In this document: one piece after another, positions 36,729-44,798 of the stretch
Numbering within the stretch: the first letter of the stretch is position 1
How the letters are laid out: every line of letters begins with the position of its first letter
Position numbers and translations under genes: made by a program
Notes under the pieces: model-generated
Seen by the model: the letters and a program-made list of their open reading frames with translations, nothing else
What the model was told of the DNA's origin: nothing
Database searches by the model: none
DNA from: JAHRAW01 sp965249835
GTDB taxonomy: Bacteria; Pseudomonadota; Gammaproteobacteria; Arenicellales; Poriferihabitantaceae
NCBI GenBank assembly: GCA_965249835.1
Contig: CBDFMY010000003.1
Location: forward strand, 1,488,001-1,552,000
Direction: 5' to 3'
Length of the DNA: 64,000 nt

Positions 36729-37296
36729 TTTACCCATCAGTTTGATCAGACAGCATTGTTTTTGTCCAAGAATTCCGTATTTTCAAGAATTGCTAAAACT
36801 CAATCCGCCCAAACCAGTGTGGGTCAAACAAGGCGAGGATTTGCACAAAGGCCAAGAAAAGATATTCAAACACAGAACCTTAAAACGCTTTAATTTAGTG
36901 CAAGTCAAACAAGAATTTAATGTGTTTGTGAGCGCCGACGATTTACAATTACACGGCGTGGTAGATAGCCTGCTGACCAGTAGCAAAGAAATCTACCCCA
37001 TTGAGTTCAAGTTAAGCGGACACAAACCCACCAAAGGACAAATATTGCAACTCACCGCCTATGCCATGGTCGCCGAACATCAATACAACTTGCCTTGCAG
37101 GCAAGGATTTATCCTTTTTGAGAATAAAGGTAAGACCCACCCAATAGTGTTCAAACTAAAGAACAAAGAACAGGTGGTTATCATTCGGGACCACATCTTG
37201 AATAATTTGGAAAAATCCTATTTGCCGGATAGCCCGGCTACTCCGGCACAATGCACTCAATGTGAATACTTAAACCGTTGTAACGACAGGAGTTGA
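36718..37296 (+). CDS. cas4: CRISPR-associated exonuclease Cas4
   Basis: Cas4 is a RecB-like, iron-sulfur exonuclease that trims prespacers and helps select PAM-bearing ones; its presence defines type II-B among type II systems. From ATG 36718 it has 192 residues. RecB motifs: GVVDSLL (Asp, motif II), IEFKLSGHK (Glu-x-Lys, motif III) and QLTAYAMVAE (QxxxY). The [4Fe-4S] ligands are Cys14 or Cys16 near the N-terminus and Cys179, Cys182, Cys188 in the C-terminal CTQCEYLNRC. The upstream ATG at 36679 lies deep in cas2 and would add a non-homologous leader. It ends the cas operon, convergent with the tracrRNA gene. Confidence 0.95.
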   Translation: MSYSLPISLIRQHCFCPRIPYFQELLKLNPPKPVWVKQGEDLHKGQEKIFKHRTLKRFNLVQVKQEFNVFVSADDLQLHGVVDSLLTSSKEIYPIEFKLSGHKPTKGQILQLTAYAMVAEHQYNLPCRQGFILFENKGKTHPIVFKLKNKEQVVIIRDHILNNLEKSYLPDSPATPAQCTQCEYLNRCNDRS

Positions 37297-37320
37297 CACA
37301 ACGGCTTTTGCTTTGGCAAT

Positions 37321-37342
37321 AAAAAACCCGCCGAAGCGGGTT
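37321..37342 (-). terminator. Rho-independent terminator of tracrRNA
   Basis: On the minus strand, AACCCGCTTCGGCGGGTT forms a 7-bp stem with a UUCG tetraloop, followed directly by six T residues (A-run at 37321-37326 on the plus strand). On the plus strand no T-run follows directly, so it mainly serves the minus-strand transcript. The position, 24 bp after cas4, ends the tracrRNA before it runs into cas4 antisense. Confidence 0.88.
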
Positions 37343-37447
37343 AGTGGTACAGTTTTTTTCTTAAGGATGTCCAACCTCGATCAATCTTTATCTTAAAGAT
37401 GATTTCAGAGCATCGCTTACCAGGTTATGATGTGTCAGTAAGTTGCG
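37321..37447 (-). ncRNA. tracrRNA of the type II-B system
   Basis: Read on the minus strand, this ~127-nt transcript contains an anti-repeat at 37415-37436 (16 exact bases GACACATCATAACCTG plus six more pairing with two G-U wobbles) complementary to the crRNA repeat. Immediately downstream comes GCGATGCTCTGAAATCATC, which closely resembles the part of Francisella novicida tracrRNA after its anti-repeat (AGTGCTCTGTAATCATT), as I remember it. A short hairpin ATCTT-AAGAT and the terminator at 37321-37342 follow. A sigma70-type promoter lies upstream at 37454-37482, with a predicted start near 37447. RNase III processing with crRNA and loading into Cas9 are expected from the family. Confidence 0.88.
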
Positions 37448-37453
37448 AATTGA

Positions 37454-37482
37454 ACTATAGCACAAATTTTCGCAAAATTCAA
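37454..37482 (-). promoter_or_regulatory. Sigma70-like promoter of tracrRNA
   Basis: On the minus strand TTGAAT (-35, plus-strand 37477-37482), a 17-bp spacer, and TATAGT (-10, 37454-37459) preceded by TGC (extended -10). A start point 6-7 bases downstream would place the RNA 5' end near 37447, about 11 nt before the anti-repeat. Confidence 0.75.
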
Positions 37483-37566
37483 TACTTTCCAGTATTTTTA
37501 TGATTTTCGCAAAAAACATCCAAAAAGTAGCAACTAAAGTTCACAAAATCAAGATTCTAAAGCAGG
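37483..37566. promoter_or_regulatory. AT-rich leader-like segment before first repeat
   Basis: An 84-bp AT-rich stretch without an open frame lies between the tracrRNA promoter and the first, perfect repeat. It holds a small hairpin AATACT-TTCC-AGTATT followed by TTTTA (37482-37500). It may be the integration leader for new spacers, a terminator for array transcripts arriving from the right, or the site of an scaRNA-like transcript as in Francisella; the sequence alone does not decide. Confidence 0.45.
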
Positions 37567-40513
37567 GCGACACATCATAACCTGATAAACCAGCAACTGA
37601 AACTTCGTATCACCCTGGTTTCATTATCCGTATTTAAGCGACACATCATAACCTGATAAACCAGCAACTGAAACTCAAACTACCCGCGCCGGTGCGCGAG
37701 CATCGGTTTGGCGACACATCATAACCTGATAAACCAGCAACTGAAACCCCGCGCCGTCACATAATACCGCTGCGGCACATCGCGACACATCATAACCTGA
37801 TAAACCAGCAACTGAAACCAGCGCTGAATGACTGACAGGGCGATCCGCCAATAAGCGACACATCATAACCTGATAAACCAGCAACTGAAACCATTTGAAG
37901 CCGCTCAAGAAAACCGGCAAGGAAGCGACACATCATAACCTGATAAACCAGCAACTGAAACTCCCACTGAACGCATGCCAGCCTGGGTGGCAGCAAGCGA
38001 CACATCATAACCTGATAAACCAGCAACTGAAACGGCGCATTAAGTGAATCACTCCCCTTCGTAATCGAGCGACACATCATAACCTGATAAACCAGCAACT
38101 GAAACTGATTTCCTGCGCGGTCAGCCCGGAGTGCATCACGGCGACACATCATAACCTGATAAACCAGCAACTGAAACGCGCATCCGCATCGGCTTGAGTT
38201 TGTGATTCTTCCGCGACACATCATAACCTGATAAACCAGCAACTGAAACAAAAATGAACAGACGACAAACTATTGAGACTGTGCAGCGACACATCATAAC
38301 CTGATAAACCAGCAACTGAAACACAACTTGGACGACATGGAAGTGCATTGAAATATAGCGACACATCATAACCTGATAAACCAGCAACTGAAACTCGGTG
38401 AGAATAGCAACGTCTTTACGGGGCCGCCGAGCGACACATCATAACCTGATAAACCAGCAACTGAAACGGCAGGTCGCTCATCTGCTTATCGCCCGCGCTT
38501 ACGAGCGACACATCATAACCTGATAAACCAGCAACTGAAACCTGTAAGGTAGCGGATTGCGACCGCGCCGTCATCGCGACACATCATAACCTGATAAACC
38601 AGCAACTGAAACTCCAGCAACTTCAGGTCGGCAAGGTTGGCCTCAAGCGACACATCATAACCTGATAAACCAGCAACTGAAACTTATTACGGCGATGATT
38701 ACGCCACTAATGTTTTTGGCGACACATCATAACCTGATAAACCAGCAACTGAAACTAACATAACCAGCCGGCGGCCATGCGGTATAGTATTGCGACACAT
38801 CATAACCTGATAAACCAGCAACTGAAACCTTCAAACGGCTCTATCACATCCAGCCCGCACGCTTGCGACACATCATAACCTGATAAACCAGCAACTGAAA
38901 CTGCCGCTCCTCGCCGCGGACGGAAGCGCACTCCCGCGACACATCATAACCTGATAAACCAGCAACTGAAACTTCCAGGCATCTCGCAAACTCGCCTCGA
39001 ACTTCAGGTGACACATCATAACCTGATAAACCAGCAACTGAAACAGAAATCTACCGAAAATACAAGACCTTCCCAGATAGTGACACATCATAACCTGATA
39101 AACCAGCAACTGAAACGTGCTTTTGTCAGGATCAATTCCATTGCGCCGCGGTGACACATCATAACCTGATAAACCAGCAACTGAAACGCTGGATAAAGAT
39201 CCCTCTTCGGGCAGCCCAAAGTGACACATCATAACCTGATAAACCAGCAACTGAAACCTTAAATCATCCGCCGATCCCCACCACGCCTCACCGTGACACA
39301 TCATAACCTGATAAACCAGCAACTGAAACTATAGACCAAAGGCAAGTTATGTCAATTCCCGAATGTGACACATCATAACCTGATAAACCAGCAACTGAAA
39401 CACTTGTCCGCTTCCGTTTGCGCCGCGATTTTGGCGTGACACATCATAACCTGATAAACCAGCAACTGAAACTTCATTCGTTCTGCGGACTGTATCGCCG
39501 CTTCGTGTGACACATCATAACCTGATAAACCAGCAACTGAAACATCAAACCGGTTTCTTTTTTGAGAAGCAGAACGGCCGTGACACATCATAACCTGATA
39601 AACCAGCAACTGAAACTGCCGTTAGTCTTCGTATTTATCATCTGATTGCGTGACACATCATAACCTGATAAACCAGCAACTGAAACGCACAGAGGCAGAC
39701 CAACTTACGGCCGCGGTTACGGTGACACATCATAACCTGATAAACCAGCAACTGAAACTTTCAAAAAACCGGAGAATAAAACATGAAATTTGAGTGACAC
39801 ATCATAACCTGATAAACCAGCAACTGAAACTTTGGAATGGGCGATTACGGCGCAGGTGGCTTGCGCGACACATCATAACCTGATAAACCAGCAACTGAAA
39901 CCGCATACATAATGTTTTCGTGGCGGTAGTGATACGCGACACATCATAACCTGATAAACCAGCAACTGAAACCGTTTCGAGCACATCGCGCGTCTTATCC
40001 GAACGACGCGACACATCATAACCTGATAAACCAGCAACTGAAACAGCGCTCTTCACCGCTAACGGTCTCGACAACGCCCGCGACACATCATAACCTGATA
40101 AACCAGCAACTGAAACGCAGTATTTCCTTGTCCAACTCGCCAAGGTCTTGCGACACATCATAACCTGATAAACCAGCAACTGAAACCTGATGAAATTTGC
40201 GATTTTGTTGCGCGCTACTCGGCGACACATCATAACCTGATAAACCAGCAACTGAAACTTGGCATATGTACTCCGCTGATGACCGAACCGCAGCGACACA
40301 TCATAACCTGATAAACCAGCAAGTGACACATCATAACCTGATAAACCAGCAACTGAAACATCGGCTATTGAAGGTGCTTTATCTGCATGTCGGCTTCCTT
40401 TTTTCGTCATGCCAAGAATCCAGAATGTTTCTGGCATTATTCACCCAACATGTCTTCTGATTTTGAACGTATAATTCCGCGACACATCAACCTGATAAAC
40501 CAGCAACTGAAAT
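37567..40513 (-). CRISPR. Type II-B CRISPR array, 41 repeat copies, 38 regular spacers
   Basis: There are 39 full 37-bp repeats (plus strand starts GCGACACATCATAACC, ends CAGCAACTGAAAC), one copy truncated to 30 bp (40293-40322) abutting the next repeat without a spacer, and a degenerate last copy (40479-40513, 35 bp, 2-bp deletion and a final T). Regular spacers are 33-37 bp and all appear different; a 119-bp interval separates the last two repeats. The 3' end CAGCAACTGAAAC is shared with the Francisella type II-B repeat. By analogy crRNA reads 5'-GUUUCAGUUGCUGG on the minus strand, toward cas4. Repeats 1-20 and 33-39 begin GCG; 21-32 (39008-39830) and 40 begin GTG. The intact end is next to the cas genes, the decayed end is distal. 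Confidence 0.98.
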
Positions 40514-41126
40514 ACCATTAAGTTCATAAGCAGATGGCACACCTCGTCATTTCCGCCGTAGGCGGATGTGACGAATAAATGGAGCGAAGCGGGAATCCAG
40601 TTAAAATATGTCGTCCGGCGTAGCCGGACTCATTTCGGCGGCGAAGCCGCCGGTTTTTTGTCACGCGAAGCGTGACTCATTTGCGGCGTAGCCGCGAAAT
40701 GATAGCGGCTAACGCCGCTGGGGTTATAATAGATTCTCGCCTGCCGGTGAGAATCACGGTCTGGGGATGTGCTTTGGATTATGACGGTATTAGTGACTCT
40801 CATCGTTTTTTAGTTCTGGGTTCTCGCTTTTGGCGAGAACAATAGACTGGATTCCCGCCTGCCGGCGAGAATGACGAATGATAGGTGATGGTGAATTGAG
40901 AGGACAAAGGCGTGTTGAGACGCCAAAAGTAAACGAGAATAAAATGTCCGGCTACGCATCCTCCCCGCCGTCATTCTTGTATGTGTTCACTAATTCAATG
41001 CCAAACTTGAATTACCCCTTAATATATCCTATCCGCATTAAACCAGTGCTAATATCAATCCGAATTATGCATAATAACTTCCAATACAAAACCTGAAGCC
41101 CCGAACAAACTTTCCGACATAAAAGC
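40514..41126. repeat. Composite interspersed repeats (A, B) after CRISPR array
   Basis: No gene is evident. Short palindromes built on GTAGC or AAGC cores (TCCGGCGTAGCCGGA, GTCACGCGAAGCGTGAC, GCGGCGTAGCCGC; 40610-40700) precede a GATTCTCGCCTGCCGGTGAGAATC hairpin (40733-40756), family B (about 40776-40851) and family A (about 40852-40875). The last ~150 bp are AT-rich and probably hold the promoter for the downstream operon. Confidence 0.7.
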
Positions 41127-42110
41127 ATGACCACATTCGGTAGTCACAGCGAATACGGCACACTAAGAGAAGTCATCATCGGTAGCGCGCAGGAGTTGAC
41201 CTTGCCGCCATTCAGCCGGGATCTCAGCCACTATAACCACGAACTCCGTTCGGCTTTGGAAGCGAGCGGCAACCAACCGCTGTCCATTGCCGAACATTTT
41301 CCGCAGCGATGGGAGAAAACCTGCCAACAGATAGACGGCATCGCCAAAATTTTTGAAGATAACGGCGTTACCGTGCATCGTCTGCGTCGGTATACCGCGC
41401 AGGAAAAAACCTACCTTGATTTTCTGCAGCAAGGTCATTCGCAACTCTATCCCGCCGACCCGGTTTTTGTGGTCGGCAAGCATTTTATGGAGATCAACAT
41501 TCGGCGGGCGTATCGGCGCAAGGAAGTGTTTCCGATTCGTGACATCGTATTGCCGATGCTGGATGCCGACCCGCACACGCACCATGTCGCCATGCCGCCG
41601 GCGCAACCGTGGTCGCCGTCCGGCGAAGGTCCGGGTGCGTTTCTGGAAGGCGGCGACATTCTGATTGTGGGCAACGACCTGCTGGTGGGTATGGGGAGTT
41701 TATGCAGCAACCGCGCCGGGTTCGATTGGCTAACGAGATACCTCCAGCCCGGCGGCTACACCACCCACGCCATGCCCATTGCCGGCGACATCCTGCACGC
41801 CCTCGGTATCATCTGCCTGCTGCGCGAAGGGCTTGCCATGGCCTATCTGCCGGCGCTTGCCAATGGTCTGCCGCCGCCGCTGAAAGGATGGGAGGTAATC
41901 GAATTGACCTTTGATGAAATGCAAAGCCACGCCACGGTCGGCGTCAGCCTCGATCAAACCCGTTACCTCATCGACCCGCGTCACGCTCGCGTTATGGATG
42001 AATTGGACAAGCGCGGCATCCAGCCGATTGCCACGCCCTGCGATGCCATCGCTTACTGGGGCGGTGCGATACGTTGCGTAACCCTGCCGTTGCGGCGCGA
42101 TCTCGCTTAA
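41127..42110 (+). CDS. Amidinotransferase / arginine deiminase superfamily enzyme
   Basis: This 327-residue protein belongs to the guanidino-group-modifying (pentein) superfamily. The opening SEYGTLREVIIGSA is like glycine amidinotransferases, followed by DPVFVVGKHFMEINIRRAYR, the acidic FLEGGDILIVG motif (about residues 172-182), a His in GDILHALGIICL, and the nucleophile Cys in GGAIRCVTLPLRR near the C-terminus. These are positioned as the Cys-His-Asp/Glu catalytic set. The substrate is unknown: candidates are amidino transfer (creatine or guanidinoacetate type) or hydrolysis of methylated arginine. It is followed after 5 bp by an M20 deacylase and then tmm, suggesting a nitrogen-compound pathway that feeds or uses methylamines. 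Confidence 0.85.
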   Translation: MTTFGSHSEYGTLREVIIGSAQELTLPPFSRDLSHYNHELRSALEASGNQPLSIAEHFPQRWEKTCQQIDGIAKIFEDNGVTVHRLRRYTAQEKTYLDFLQQGHSQLYPADPVFVVGKHFMEINIRRAYRRKEVFPIRDIVLPMLDADPHTHHVAMPPAQPWSPSGEGPGAFLEGGDILIVGNDLLVGMGSLCSNRAGFDWLTRYLQPGGYTTHAMPIAGDILHALGIICLLREGLAMAYLPALANGLPPPLKGWEVIELTFDEMQSHATVGVSLDQTRYLIDPRHARVMDELDKRGIQPIATPCDAIAYWGGAIRCVTLPLRRDLA

Positions 42111-42115
42111 AATAA

Positions 42116-43408
42116 ATGATGAACAAACCGCCGCACGATGCGTTGGTCGCCGACATCCTCGCCGCCGTGGAGCAGGGCTTTGCCGCGCAAACCACATTCA
42201 CCCGCGAACTGGTCGCGTTTCCTTCTTTGCGCGGGCAAGAACACACCGCCCAGGATTTTATCCATCAACATCTCGGCGAGCGCGGCTATGCCATGGATCG
42301 CTGGGCGATTGATGTGGATGAAATCCAAAACCATCCGGGGTTTTCGCCGGTTACGGTCTCTTACGAGAACGCCATCAACGTGGTCGGCGCGCACCGCCCG
42401 CGCAATGAAACCGGACGCTCGTTGATTCTCAACGGCCACATTGATGTGGTGCCGACCGGTCCCGCGGATATGTGGCAGCAACCGCCGTTCACGCCGTGGA
42501 TGGACGGTGACTGGTTGTATGGTCGCGGCAGCGGCGATATGAAAGCCGGACTTGCCGCCAACATTTTCGCGCTGGATGCCCTGCGCGCCATCGGCTATCA
42601 GCCGGCCGCCACCACCTATATTCAGTCGGTCACCGAAGAAGAGTGCACTGGCAACGGCGCGCTTTCCTGCTTGGTGCGCGGCTACACCGCCGATGCCGCG
42701 ATTATCCCCGAACCCGAAGACGACAAACTGGTGCGCGCCAACGTCGGCGTGATTTGGTGTCGCGTGCACCTGCGTGGGCGACCGGTGCACACGCGAGTTG
42801 CCGGGCAGGGCTTCAGTGCCATCGACGGCGCCTATCAACTCATGGCGGCGTTGCGTCAACTGGCGGAGTCGTGGAACGAGCGCAAAGCGGAGTATCCTTG
42901 CTTTGCCGATGTGGAGCATCCCATCAACGTCGTGTTTGGCCGGATTGCCGGCGGCGACTGGCCTTCCATGGTGGCGGCGTGGTGCTGGTTTGATGTTCGC
43001 ATGGCAATCTATCCCGGCGTTGACCCGGCCGATGCCGCCAAAGAAATCGAAGATTGCATACAACGCGCCGCGAACGATCATCCGGTTCTCGCCGCTATTC
43101 CGCCGAAGGTGGAATACACCGGATTTTTCGCCGGCGGTTATGTGCTGGAAGAGGGTGGCGAAGCCGAACAAACCCTCGCCCGGGCGCATCGGCAAAGTTA
43201 CGGCGAGGCGTTGGAATCCTTCGTCACGCCGGGCTATCTGGATGGCCGCGTGTTCGTTTTATACGACCAGTGCCCGTGTCTGGTGTATGGACCCCGCGCC
43301 GAAAACATTCACGGCATCGACGAGCGCGTCTCGCTGTCGTCGGTAAAACGCATCACCGGCGCCATCGCCTTGTTTATTGCACAATGGTGTGGGTTGGAAT
43401 CGGTATAA
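42116..43408 (+). CDS. M20 family metallopeptidase / ArgE-DapE-type deacylase
   Basis: This 430-residue zinc-dependent hydrolase of the M20 family resembles acetylornithine deacetylase and succinyl-diaminopimelate desuccinylase. Metal and catalytic motifs are present: LILNGHIDVVPTGPADM (His ligand and Asp), LYGRGSGDMKAGLAA (bridging Asp), and SVTEEECTGNGALSC (catalytic Glu pair), then a dimerisation domain (VGVIWCRVHLRGRPVHT). Metal-ligand residues near the C-terminus lie around FVTPGYLDGRVFVLYDQ. The start ATG at 42116 is 5 bp after the preceding stop. The physiological amide substrate cannot be named; context suggests an acylated or carbamoylated product of the neighbouring guanidino enzyme. 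Confidence 0.87.
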   Translation: MMNKPPHDALVADILAAVEQGFAAQTTFTRELVAFPSLRGQEHTAQDFIHQHLGERGYAMDRWAIDVDEIQNHPGFSPVTVSYENAINVVGAHRPRNETGRSLILNGHIDVVPTGPADMWQQPPFTPWMDGDWLYGRGSGDMKAGLAANIFALDALRAIGYQPAATTYIQSVTEEECTGNGALSCLVRGYTADAAIIPEPEDDKLVRANVGVIWCRVHLRGRPVHTRVAGQGFSAIDGAYQLMAALRQLAESWNERKAEYPCFADVEHPINVVFGRIAGGDWPSMVAAWCWFDVRMAIYPGVDPADAAKEIEDCIQRAANDHPVLAAIPPKVEYTGFFAGGYVLEEGGEAEQTLARAHRQSYGEALESFVTPGYLDGRVFVLYDQCPCLVYGPRAENIHGIDERVSLSSVKRITGAIALFIAQWCGLESV

Positions 43409-43454
43409 TTCAAACCATGCATTTCAATTCAACGAACCCAGCGGAGAAAATAGA

Positions 43455-44798
43455 ATGACTCGAGTTGCTATCATCGGTGCCGGTCCCTGCGGCATTTCCC
43501 AATTATGCGCATTTGCCGCCGCCAAAGACCGGATGGCGAAGTCCGACATGCCAGAAATTGTTTGTTATGAAAGGCAGAGCGATTTGGGTGGCTTGTGGAA
43601 CTACACCTGGCGCACCGGTTTGGATGAATACGGCGAACCGGTGCATTGCAGTATGTATCGCTATCTTTGGTCGAATGGCCCCAAGGAATGTCTGGAGTTT
43701 CCCGACTACACTTTCGAAGAACACTTTGGCAGATCCATCGCTTCCTATCCGCCGCGCGCGGTGCTGACGGATTATCTTCGTGGTCGCGTGGAGAAAGCCG
43801 GCGTGCGCAAGTATGTGAGATTCAACACCGCGGTGCGTGATGTCACCTATCGCGACGACATTGAGCGGTTCACGGTCACCATCAACGATCTCAAAGCCAA
43901 CACCATTGCCACCGAAGACTTCGACTATGTGGTGGTCGCCAACGGACATTTTTCGGTGCCTAATGTGCCGCACTTCAAAGGCTTTGAAACTTTTAATGGC
44001 CGCGTTCTGCACGCCCATGATTTTCGTGATGCGCTGGAGTTCAAGGACAAAGACCTGCTACTCATCGGCACCAGTTATTCGGCCGAGGACATCGGTTCGC
44101 AGTGCTATAAATACGGCGCAAAATCCATCACCTGCAGTCATCGCACCGCGCCCATGGGATTTCACTGGCCCGACAACTGGAAGGAAGTGCCGCTGCTGAC
44201 CAAAGTGGAAGGCAACACCGCGACCTTCAAGGATGGCAGCAGCGCGGACGTTGACGCGATTATTCTGTGCACCGGCTATCTCCATCACTTTCCGTTTTTG
44301 CCGGACGACTTGCGGCTGCAAACCACCAACCGGCTTTGGCCGCTCAATTTACACATGGGAATTATTTGGGAGGACAATCCGAAGTTGATGTATCTCGGTA
44401 TGCAGGATCAGTTTTATACTTTCAACATGTTTGATGCTCAAGCGTGGTATGCCCGCGACCACATACTCGGTCGTATCAACTTGCCGAGCCTTGATGAGAT
44501 GCGCAAGCACAGCAAACAGTGGCGGACGCGTGAAGAAACGCTGGAAGACGACGAACAGATGATCTGGTTCCAGGGTGATTATGTTCAGGAGTTGATCGAT
44601 GCCACCGATTATCCAAAGTTTGATGTGGAAGGTATCAACAAAACTTTTATGGAATGGGAACACCACAAGCATGAAGACATCATGGGATTCCGCAACAATG
44701 CTTATCGTTCATTGATGACTGGTAGCCAGCAGCCAACGCATCACACGCCGTGGTTGGATGCGATGGATGATTCCATGGAGAGTTATCTGGGGGGATGA
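43455..44798 (+). CDS. tmm: Trimethylamine monooxygenase (flavin-containing)
   Basis: Tmm oxidises trimethylamine to its N-oxide with NADPH, FAD and O2. The ATG at 43455 has GGAG 9 bp upstream and begins MTRVAIIGAGPCGISQL, the FAD-binding GxGxxG. The 447-residue product then shows signature blocks strongly like bacterial Tmm: GGLWNYTWRTGLDEYGEPVH, CSMYRYLWSNGPKECLEF, the FMO motif around NGRVLHAHDFRDA, the NADPH GxSxxA site as IGTSYSAEDIGSQCYKYGA, and ILCTGY. A longer opening from 43377 overlaps the M20 gene and is rejected. Its product is the substrate of the Tdm encoded 14 kb upstream, beyond the CRISPR locus. Confidence 0.94.
   Translation: MTRVAIIGAGPCGISQLCAFAAAKDRMAKSDMPEIVCYERQSDLGGLWNYTWRTGLDEYGEPVHCSMYRYLWSNGPKECLEFPDYTFEEHFGRSIASYPPRAVLTDYLRGRVEKAGVRKYVRFNTAVRDVTYRDDIERFTVTINDLKANTIATEDFDYVVVANGHFSVPNVPHFKGFETFNGRVLHAHDFRDALEFKDKDLLLIGTSYSAEDIGSQCYKYGAKSITCSHRTAPMGFHWPDNWKEVPLLTKVEGNTATFKDGSSADVDAIILCTGYLHHFPFLPDDLRLQTTNRLWPLNLHMGIIWEDNPKLMYLGMQDQFYTFNMFDAQAWYARDHILGRINLPSLDEMRKHSKQWRTREETLEDDEQMIWFQGDYVQELIDATDYPKFDVEGINKTFMEWEHHKHEDIMGFRNNAYRSLMTGSQQPTHHTPWLDAMDDSMESYLGG

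Noticed and set aside
37460..37566. An scaRNA gene like that of Francisella novicida
   Set aside because: No clear second promoter-terminator pair or partial anti-repeat in this stretch; it could not be supported from sequence.
37675..40460. Long open frames through the array encoding repeated 'FQLLVYQVMMCR' or 'SVAGLSGYDVS' peptides
   Set aside because: They are translations of the CRISPR repeat in three frames; spacers supply the variable residues. No start signals, and a non-coding array explains them fully.
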